This document shows positions 1 to 5,004 of a stretch of 5,004 nt of DNA, in pieces. Origin of the DNA: Novosphingobium sp. UBA1948 (GTDB lineage: Bacteria > Pseudomonadota > Alphaproteobacteria > Sphingomonadales > Sphingomonadaceae); NCBI GenBank assembly GCA_002336765.1, contig DDES01000052.1, positions 1 to 5,004 on the forward strand, written 5' to 3'. The notes below the pieces were generated by a model. It made no database searches and was not told where the DNA came from. It saw only the letters and a list, made by a program, of their open reading frames with translations. How positions within the stretch are numbered: the stretch's first letter is position 1; every line of letters begins with the position of its first letter. The position numbers and the translations under genes are program-made.

Positions 1-897
1 CTCGTCGACGTCACCGGCAACACCCATCGCACCGAAATCTGCATCGACAAGCTGTTCAGCCCCGACGGGCCGACGGGGAGGCTGGGTCTGGTGGAATTCC
101 GCGCCTTCGAGATGCCGCCCGACGCGCGCATGAGCCTTGCCCAGCAATTGCTGATCCGCGCGCTGGCGGCGTGGTTCTGGCGCGAGCCACAACAGGGCGC
201 TCTGGTGCGCTGGGGCACGCGGTTGCACGACCGCTTCATGCTGCCGCAATTCGTGTGGGCGGATTTCCTCGATGTGCTGGGCGATCTTTCCCGCGCGGGC
301 TATGAATTCGACCCCGTGTGGTTCGAGGCGCAACGCCAGTTCCGCTTCCCCGTGCATGGCGCGGTGGAAGGGGGCGGCGTGCAACTGGAAATCAGCCACG
401 CGCTCGAACCATGGAATGTGCTGGGCGAGACCGGCGCGATCGGCGGCACGGTACGCTTTGTCGACAATTCGACCGAACGCCTGCAAGTGCGCGCCACCGG
501 CCTTGTCGAAGGGCGCCATATCATCACCTGCAACGGCCGCCGCGTGCCGGTGAACCCCACCGGTGTGGCGGGCGAAGGCGTGGGCGGCGTGCGCTACAAG
601 GCTTGGCAGCCGGCCAATTGTCTGCACCCGATGATGCCGCCGCATGCCCCGCTCACCTTCGACATCTATGACGCGTGGAACCAGCGCAGCCTTGGCGGAT
701 GCACCTATCACGTGGCCCATCCGGGCGGGCGCAATTACGACGATGTGCCGGTCAACGCCTATGAGGCCGAAGCGCGGCGCAAGGCGCGCTTTATCGAGAT
801 GGGCCATTCGGCAGGCACACTACCCGTTCCGCCACAGGAAATCGCGGGCGAATTTCCGATGACGCTGGACCTGCGCCGACCTTCCTCGCTAGGGTAG
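1..897 (+). CDS. Transglutaminase-like protein, C-terminal DUF2126 part (5' end outside window)
   Basis: The frame is open from base 1 and ends at TAG 895-897, giving the last 298 residues of a protein that starts upstream. It matches the C-terminal DUF2126 region of the large (about 1,100-residue) bacterial transglutaminase-like proteins. Hallmarks, numbered from the first codon here, are GNTHRTEICIDKLF (6-19), GRLGLVEFRAFEMPP (26-40), HPMMPPHAPLTFD (209-221) and GGCTYHVAHPGGRNYD (232-247), ending in the usual MTLDLRRP tail. In full-length members a transglutaminase N-terminal and core domain precedes this part; it cannot be seen here, so catalytic competence is unknown. No signal peptide can be judged. 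The GTG at base 91 is an internal valine codon, not a start, because family motifs continue upstream of it. The stop lies 4 nt before the ATP-grasp/alpha-E gene, which suggests one operon. Family membership is certain; the molecular role of DUF2126 is not established. Confidence 0.95.
   Translation, partial: LVDVTGNTHRTEICIDKLFSPDGPTGRLGLVEFRAFEMPPDARMSLAQQLLIRALAAWFWREPQQGALVRWGTRLHDRFMLPQFVWADFLDVLGDLSRAGYEFDPVWFEAQRQFRFPVHGAVEGGGVQLEISHALEPWNVLGETGAIGGTVRFVDNSTERLQVRATGLVEGRHIITCNGRRVPVNPTGVAGEGVGGVRYKAWQPANCLHPMMPPHAPLTFDIYDAWNQRSLGGCTYHVAHPGGRNYDDVPVNAYEAEARRKARFIEMGHSAGTLPVPPQEIAGEFPMTLDLRRPSSLG
891..894 (+). promoter_or_regulatory. Shine-Dalgarno AGGG of the ATP-grasp/alpha-E gene
   Basis: AGGG lies 7 nt before ATG 902 and inside the last codons of the preceding gene (TAG at 895-897). 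This supports 902 as the start over the in-frame ATG at 944 (Met15), which has no comparable upstream purine run. Ribosomes finishing the upstream gene would release right at this site, so translational coupling is likely. Confidence 0.6.
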
Positions 898-901
898 CGC
901 G

Positions 902-3382
902 ATGGCAAGTGTGCCTGCCGATGCCCCGCCGCACGGGCGGTTGATGGATTATCCGGTCGACGTCGATGCGGGCGACCTGTTTGCCCATGCCTCGCCGGAA
1001 GTCGCCGCCAAATGGCATGCCGCGGCCGACGGTCTGGCAGCGCTGGCGCGGGAATCGGGCCTTTCGGCGCAGGAATTGCTCGCCCGCCAGAGCGCCGAAC
1101 TGGGCATGAGTTTCCGCATGACCGGCGATTCGGACGAACGAAGCTGGCCGATGACGCCGATGCCGCTGATCATTGGCGCGGGCGAATGGGCGCAGGTGGA
1201 GCGCGGCTTGATCCAGCGCGCGCGGGCGCTTGAAGCGCTGGTGGGCGATATTTACGGACCCCAACGCCTGCTGCGCGAGGGGCATCTGCCCGCCGCGGTC
1301 GTCTCTGGAAGCCGCTATTATGCCCGCGCGATGGACGGGCTCGCACCGCGCAATGGGCATTACATCCATGTCTACGCCGTCGATCTGGCGCGGGGGCCGC
1401 GCGGCCAATGGCGCGTGCTGGGCGACCGTTTGCGGCTGGCCAATGGCGTGGGTTATGCGCTGGAAAACCGGCTGGCCCTATCCCGCGCCTCGGGCTCGCT
1501 GCTGTCCGACATCCATGCGCGGCGGCTGGCGGGCTTTTTCGCCGCGCTGCGCGCCGGTATCGCCGCCGATTGCCAGCGCGAAGCGCCGCGCATCGCGCTG
1601 CTTACACCGGGCCGTTTCAACCAGTCCTATCCCGAACAGGCGCATCTGGCGCGCTATCTCGGCTTTCCGCTGGTGGAAGGCCGAGATCTCACCGTCATCG
1701 AGAACAAGCTCTATATCCGCACCATCAGCGGCCCCAAGCGGGTGGACGCGCTGTGGCGCTGGATCGACACCAAATCGCTCGACCCGCTGGCATTTGATGC
1801 GCGTTCGACCATCGGCGTGCCCGACCTGTTCGACACGTGGGCGCATAGCGGGCTGACCATGGCCAACTGGCCGGGGGTGGAAGTCGCCGAGGCCCCCGCC
1901 TTCGCTGCCTTCATGCCACGCCTGTTTCCCGAATTGATCGGCGAGGAACCGCTGTTGCCCAATGTGGCGACATGGTGGTGCGGCCAGCCCGCCGAGGCCG
2001 ACGAAGTGCGCAGCCGGCTCGACCAACTGGTGCTGACCCCCGCCTTCGGGCGCGCGGTGGAAGGGTTGCAGGGGCTGGGCGCCACGGCCGGGGCAAGTCT
2101 CACCGCAGATCAGCGCGCCGCGTTGCTGGCCGCGATGGAGCGGCGCCCGATGGACTATTGCGCGCAGGAGATCGTCCATCTCTCCACCACCCCCGCGCTG
2201 GTGGGCGAGGCTTTCGAGCCACGCGCCTTCACACTGCGCGCCTTTGTCGCGCGCGGCGCGGATGGGCAATGGCAAGTCATGCCCGGCGGCTTTGCCCGCC
2301 TGTCGGCCAGCGGCGAGATCGCTACCACGCTGATGGGCGAAGGCGATGTGTCGGCCGATGTCTGCGTGGTGGACGAAGCCTATGATGCCGCCCACACGCG
2401 CACCGCCCTGTCGACCACGCCCCCCGTAAGGCGCGGCGGCGGCATTCTGGCGGCGCAGGCTGCCGACAATCTCTACTGGTTCGGCCGCTATGGCGAGCGG
2501 GCGGAAATGACCGTGCGGCTGATCCGCGCCATTCTGGGCAGCGGGATCGAGGTGGATGCGGGTGGCGGCCATCCGGCCCTGCGCGCGCGTCTGGTACGCC
2601 TGCTGGCACAATGGGGCGCGATCCGCTTCGACGATGCCGAACTCAGCCCGCCCGAAGCCTGCCGCGCGGCTTTGGGCGAGAGCGCGATGGCGGGCGGGGT
2701 TGCCGCGCTGCGGGCCACCTTGCGCAGCGTGGGCCTGTCGCTGCGGGACCGCTTTGCCCCCGATTTCTGGCGCGTGGCCAGCCGCCCGCTGCCCCCGCTC
2801 GACAATGCGCGGCCCGGTGCGCTGCTGCGCGTGGCCCGCGATCTGGTCGAGCGTTTCTCCGCCATGTCGGGGTTGCAGGCCGAGGATATGGTGCGCGGAC
2901 CTTCGTGGTGTTTTCTGGATATGGGGCGCCGGATCGAGCGTGCGCTGTCGATCTGCCGCCTCGTGCGCCAGATCGGCGAGGGTGGCGAGGATGCGGAAAG
3001 GCTGGGCCTGCTGCTCGACATTTTCGACAGCCAGATCACCTATCGCTCGCGCTATCTGGCCGCGCCCGCGCGGGCGCCGGTGTTTGACCTGCTGCTGCTC
3101 GATCCCGATAATCCGCGCAGCCTTGCCTATCAGGTGGCCGCGCTGGAACGCCATATCGCCGCCCTGCCCAGCCTTGCCGAGGATGGCCTGCCCGAGACAC
3201 CCTTGCGCGAGGTGCGCGCCATTCTCGCCCCGCTGGCCAGCCTGACCGCCGAGGCGCTCGACACCACCTTCCTGTCCGCCATCGAGACGCGTTTGCTTGC
3301 CCTGTCAGACACGATCGCCGCGCGCTATTTCCTGCAACTTGAGCGCAGCGCGCCTGCCGCGCGCGCCAGCCTGCTGGCCTGA
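902..3382 (+). CDS. Circularly permuted type 2 ATP-grasp / alpha-E (DUF403) fusion protein
   Basis: This is an 826-residue two-domain protein, predicted cytoplasmic, with no signal peptide or membrane segments. Residues about 80-490 form the circularly permuted ATP-grasp domain (DUF404/DUF407 type). Visible motifs are EWAQVERGLIQRARAL (95-110), GVGYALENR (182-190), IALLTPGRFNQSYPEQ (231-246), LVEGRDLTVI (257-266), LDPLAFD (293-299), GVPDLF (305-310), NVATWWCG (354-361) and MPGG (460-463). Residues about 515-815 form the all-helical alpha-E domain, starting AADNLYWFGRYGERAE (520-535), with FLDMGRRIERAL (671-682) and FDSQITYRSRYLAAPARAP (708-726). Family knowledge: such proteins are predicted amidoligases that use ATP to join a carboxylate to an amine on a peptide; the alpha-E domain has no assigned reaction. 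Several ATP-grasp positions are atypical: VLGDRLRLANG for VLxDRxxxPSG or LEDNxRxPSG, WRWIDTKS for a RRxDDxF type, MANWPG for xANAxGxG, and no lysine in the GGxxKDxW-like stretch. Activity is therefore unproven. It is co-directional with the transglutaminase-like genes on both sides, with 4-nt gaps. Confidence 0.93.
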   Translation: MASVPADAPPHGRLMDYPVDVDAGDLFAHASPEVAAKWHAAADGLAALARESGLSAQELLARQSAELGMSFRMTGDSDERSWPMTPMPLIIGAGEWAQVERGLIQRARALEALVGDIYGPQRLLREGHLPAAVVSGSRYYARAMDGLAPRNGHYIHVYAVDLARGPRGQWRVLGDRLRLANGVGYALENRLALSRASGSLLSDIHARRLAGFFAALRAGIAADCQREAPRIALLTPGRFNQSYPEQAHLARYLGFPLVEGRDLTVIENKLYIRTISGPKRVDALWRWIDTKSLDPLAFDARSTIGVPDLFDTWAHSGLTMANWPGVEVAEAPAFAAFMPRLFPELIGEEPLLPNVATWWCGQPAEADEVRSRLDQLVLTPAFGRAVEGLQGLGATAGASLTADQRAALLAAMERRPMDYCAQEIVHLSTTPALVGEAFEPRAFTLRAFVARGADGQWQVMPGGFARLSASGEIATTLMGEGDVSADVCVVDEAYDAAHTRTALSTTPPVRRGGGILAAQAADNLYWFGRYGERAEMTVRLIRAILGSGIEVDAGGGHPALRARLVRLLAQWGAIRFDDAELSPPEACRAALGESAMAGGVAALRATLRSVGLSLRDRFAPDFWRVASRPLPPLDNARPGALLRVARDLVERFSAMSGLQAEDMVRGPSWCFLDMGRRIERALSICRLVRQIGEGGEDAERLGLLLDIFDSQITYRSRYLAAPARAPVFDLLLLDPDNPRSLAYQVAALERHIAALPSLAEDGLPETPLREVRAILAPLASLTAEALDTTFLSAIETRLLALSDTIAARYFLQLERSAPAARASLLA

Positions 3383-3386
3383 TGCC

Positions 3387-4268
3387 ATGCGCTATCGCGT
3401 CCGCCATACCACCAGCCTGCAATACGAGGGACCGGTCAGCCTCGCGCGGATGAACCTGCGACTGAACCCCGCGCCATGGCCGGGCCAGCGGCTGATCGAC
3501 TATCACCTCGACATCACCCCCGCCCCTGCGCTAGTGGAGGAAGCAGCGGGGCCGTGGATCGTCAACCGCCACCGTATCTCTTTCGCCGCGCCACTGGCGC
3601 GCCTCACCATCGAAAGCCGGTTCGAGGTGGAGGTCGCGCCGCCCTCTTTCGCGTTGGACATGGCTGTTGGCAGCACAGTGGCGCAACTGCGCGCGGCCGC
3701 ACTGTCGAGCGGCGATCTCTCGGCGATGAGCCCCGCTTCCTATCTCTATGCCTCGCCCTTGGCCGATGATGTGGCCGAAATCGCCGAATGGGCCGCGCCT
3801 TTCTTTACGCCCGAAACACCCGTGATCGATGCGGGCGAGGCGCTCATGCGCGCCATCCATCACGAGTTCCGCTATGACGATGAGGCCACCGATGTGCGCA
3901 CACCGCCGCGCGAGGCCTTCCGGCAAAGGCGCGGCGTGTGTCAGGACTTTGCCCATGTGATGATCGTGGCGGCGCGCGGGGCGGGCATTCCTGCCGCCTA
4001 TATCAGCGGCTATCTGCGCACGCTGCCCCCTGCGGGCCAGCCGCGCCTGATCGGGGCAGACGCCACCCATGCCTGGGCCGCGTTGTGGTGTGGCGAGGCG
4101 CTCGGCTGGGTCGGGTTTGATCCCACCAACGCCTGCCTTGCCGCCAGCGACCATATTTTCACCGCGATGGGGCGCGACTATGCCGATGTGGCGCCGGTGG
4201 ACGGCGTGTTCCTCGGCGGCGGCGGGCAAAGGGTGGATGTCGAGGTGGATGTCGAGCCGCTGGATTGA
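3387..4268 (+). CDS. Transglutaminase-like cysteine peptidase/amidase family protein
   Basis: This is a 293-residue protein, complete in the window. Residues 1 to about 85 are the bacterial transglutaminase N-terminal beta domain (MRYRVRHTTSLQYEGPVSLA). Residues about 135-255 are the transglutaminase-like core, with nucleophile Cys185 in RRGVCQDFAH, His228 in DATHAW and Asp245 in GWVGFDPTN, so the triad is intact. Family knowledge: this fold cleaves or transfers amide bonds; the substrate is unknown here. With the ATP-grasp/alpha-E partner it may process or attach a peptide product. No signal peptide is seen, so it is predicted cytoplasmic. The start chosen is ATG 3387, 4 nt after the TGA of the previous gene; this begins exactly where family homologues begin. 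The open frame extends upstream to an ATG at 3297, but those 30 residues overlap the alpha-E gene and look unlike the family. No clear Shine-Dalgarno precedes 3387, which fits start by coupling. The tail carries a VDVE-VDVE repeat. Confidence 0.94.
   Translation: MRYRVRHTTSLQYEGPVSLARMNLRLNPAPWPGQRLIDYHLDITPAPALVEEAAGPWIVNRHRISFAAPLARLTIESRFEVEVAPPSFALDMAVGSTVAQLRAAALSSGDLSAMSPASYLYASPLADDVAEIAEWAAPFFTPETPVIDAGEALMRAIHHEFRYDDEATDVRTPPREAFRQRRGVCQDFAHVMIVAARGAGIPAAYISGYLRTLPPAGQPRLIGADATHAWAALWCGEALGWVGFDPTNACLAASDHIFTAMGRDYADVAPVDGVFLGGGGQRVDVEVDVEPLD
4233..4256 (+). repeat. Perfect 12-bp tandem duplication (two copies) inside the transglutaminase gene end
   Basis: GTGGATGTCGAG occurs twice, back to back, in frame, at 4233-4244 and 4245-4256. 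It encodes VDVE-VDVE (residues 283-290), three residues before the C-terminus. It keeps the frame and lies after the catalytic core, so it probably does no harm. It may be a recent slippage event in a beta-strand tail. Confidence 0.9.
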
Positions 4269-4270
4269 TT

Positions 4271-4291
4271 AGGGCTTGATTTTGCAGCCCT
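4271..4291 (+). promoter_or_regulatory. Short inverted repeat, hairpin A in the SulP leader
   Basis: AGGGCT (4271-4276) and AGCCCT (4286-4291) are perfect inverted copies around a 9-nt loop, starting 2 nt after the transglutaminase stop codon. There is no T-run after it, so it does not look like an intrinsic terminator. Its 3' arm shares bases 4288-4291 with the 5' arm of the next hairpin, so both cannot form at once. Confidence 0.4.
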
Positions 4292-4317
4292 TGGCGGCGC
4301 ATCCCTGCCGACAAGGG
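4288..4317 (+). promoter_or_regulatory. Imperfect hairpin B overlapping the SulP Shine-Dalgarno
   Basis: The outer arms CCCTTG (4288-4293) and CAAGGG (4312-4317) pair fully. After one G-A mismatch (4294/4311), CGGCG (4295-4299) pairs with TGCCG (4306-4310), including one G-U. The loop is CATCCC (4300-4305). In RNA, the 3' arm would hide bases 4313-4317, the main part of the ribosome binding site of the following gene. This could be a translational control element; a chance GC-rich repeat is the alternative. Confidence 0.45.
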
Positions 4318-4319
4318 AG
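4313..4319 (+). promoter_or_regulatory. Shine-Dalgarno AAGGGAG of the SulP gene
   Basis: AAGGGAG is a strong match to the anti-Shine-Dalgarno complement and ends 7 nt before ATC 4327. This spacing is ideal for a start at 4327 and for no ATG, GTG or TTG in the frame. A second purine patch, AGGA (4321-4324), is only 2 nt from 4327 and too close to serve it. Confidence 0.6.
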
Positions 4320-4326
4320 CAGGACC

Positions 4327-5004
4327 ATCCGTTTCGATCTGCGCAACACATTGACCGGCCTTGGCATTGCGGGCCTGATGCTGCCCGAGGCGGTGGCTTA
4401 TGCCGGGATCGCGGGATTGCCCGCCGGACGCGCGCTGGTGGCGGGCATTGCAGGCGGCATTGTCTATGCCCTGTTGGGGCGTAGCCGCTTCGCGGTGATC
4501 ACGCCGACCTCGTCCTCTGCGGCGATCCTGTCCGCCGCGCTGGTCGGGCTGGCAGGGGCGGGTCTGGGCGAACCGGCGCAAAGAGCGACGGCGGCCACGA
4601 TGATGGTGGCGCTGGTCGGGCTGATCTTTCTGGCGCTGGCCGCTTTCCGGCTGGGCAGCCTGTCGGGCTTTATCTCGCGGCCGGTGTTGAAAGGCTTTGC
4701 CTTTGGCCTCGCGCTCACCATCATCCTCAAGCAAATGCCCAAGTTCTTCGGCGTGGCGGTGGCGGGCGGGCCGGTGTGGCGTATTCTGGGCGATCTGGGG
4801 GCGGCGCATGGTGCATGGAACCTGCCGAGCCTGTTGATCGGTACGGGCGCGCTGGCAGCCCTGCTGGGTCTGCGCCGCTGGCCCCATGTTCCGGGCGCGC
4901 TGGCGGTCATTCTGGGCGGGGTGGCGCTGGGCTGGGCGCTGGATCCGGCAGCATGGGGCGTGGCGCTGGCGGGGCCGGTGGCGCTGGCATGGCCCGATCT
5001 GGCC
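4327..5004 (+). CDS. SulP-family inorganic anion transporter, N-terminal part (3' end outside window)
   Basis: From 4273 onward this frame has no stop to the window end; from 4327 it gives 226 residues. The start of the SulP membrane domain is clear. Residues 8-32 match the first-helix signature (TGLGIAGLMLPEAVAYAGIAGLP), then YALLGRSRFAVITPTSSSAA (47-66) and SRPVLKGFAFGLAL (117-130). Hydrophobic segments lie near 11-30, 37-52, 60-79, 88-107, 116-135, 166-181 and 187-204. It is an inner-membrane anion transporter or exchanger; sulfate, bicarbonate, dicarboxylate or another anion cannot be told apart here, and any C-terminal STAS domain is beyond the window. The start is odd. The first ATG (4378, residue 18) falls inside helix 1, and no GTG or ATG lies upstream in frame. 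ATC 4327 is placed as the start from the Shine-Dalgarno spacing; TTG at 4276, 4282, 4291 or 4351 are weaker choices. It lies 58 nt after the transglutaminase gene, same strand, with no evident functional link to it. Confidence 0.85.
   Translation, partial: MRFDLRNTLTGLGIAGLMLPEAVAYAGIAGLPAGRALVAGIAGGIVYALLGRSRFAVITPTSSSAAILSAALVGLAGAGLGEPAQRATAATMMVALVGLIFLALAAFRLGSLSGFISRPVLKGFAFGLALTIILKQMPKFFGVAVAGGPVWRILGDLGAAHGAWNLPSLLIGTGALAALLGLRRWPHVPGALAVILGGVALGWALDPAAWGVALAGPVALAWPDLA

Noticed and set aside
91..897. GTG 91 as the start of a 268-residue protein
   Set aside because: DUF2126-conserved sequence (GNTHR...CIDKLF) continues in frame upstream to base 1, so the gene begins outside the window.
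791..1408. 205-codon - strand frame crossing the junction of the first two genes
   Set aside because: It overlaps conserved coding sequence of two recognised proteins and its translation has no family features.
1478..3154. 558-codon open frame on the - strand antisense to the ATP-grasp/alpha-E gene
   Set aside because: It is rich in Arg, Ala, Gly, His and Gln with no recognisable domain and is fully covered by a strongly supported + strand gene. Long antisense frames are expected with this GC-rich third-position bias.
3297..3386. 30-residue N-terminal extension of the transglutaminase-like protein
   Set aside because: It lies wholly or almost wholly within the alpha-E coding region in another frame, and homologues begin at the MRYRVRH position (3387).
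4271..4291. Hairpin A as a rho-independent terminator of the cassette
   Set aside because: The stem is only 6 bp with a 9-nt loop and is followed by TGGCGG rather than a T-run.
4159..4887. 242-codon - strand frame across the intergenic region and SulP gene
   Set aside because: Its translation is low-complexity Arg/Gln/His-rich, while the + strand encodes a clear SulP membrane protein over the same bases.

Overview
The window is a GC-rich (roughly two-thirds G+C), gene-dense stretch with all genes on the + strand. Third-position GC bias, protein wording and operon type suggest an alphaproteobacterium, plausibly a sphingomonad. That placement is inference from style, not from a marker gene.

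Positions 1-4268 hold a tight three-gene cassette. It contains (i) the C-terminal end of a large transglutaminase-like protein with a DUF2126 domain (1-897, start lies upstream of the window); (ii) an 826-residue fusion of a circularly permuted ATP-grasp domain with an alpha-E (DUF403) helical domain (902-3382); and (iii) a 293-residue transglutaminase-like cysteine protein with an intact Cys-His-Asp triad (3387-4268). The gaps are only 4 nt each, so the genes are almost certainly co-transcribed and translationally coupled. Comparative-genomics work on amidoligases predicted that this gene combination, often with a proteasome-like Anbu peptidase elsewhere in the locus, makes or modifies peptides. 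The ATP-grasp enzyme would form amide bonds, and the transglutaminase-fold proteins would cleave or transfer them. The biochemical product is still unknown. In this copy the transglutaminase triad looks intact, while several ATP-grasp signature positions differ from what I recall of the family.

Positions 4269-4326 are a 58-nt intergenic region with two overlapping, mutually exclusive inverted repeats. The second would bury the Shine-Dalgarno of the next gene. From about 4327 to the window end runs the N-terminal part of a SulP-family anion transporter. Its reading frame has no ATG or GTG at a sensible start; an ATC sits exactly where the start codon should be, 7 nt after a good Shine-Dalgarno. 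This junction is the most unusual part of the window.

No RNA genes, insertion sequences, CRISPR arrays or tRNA genes were seen. The many long antisense reading frames are explained by high-GC codon bias.
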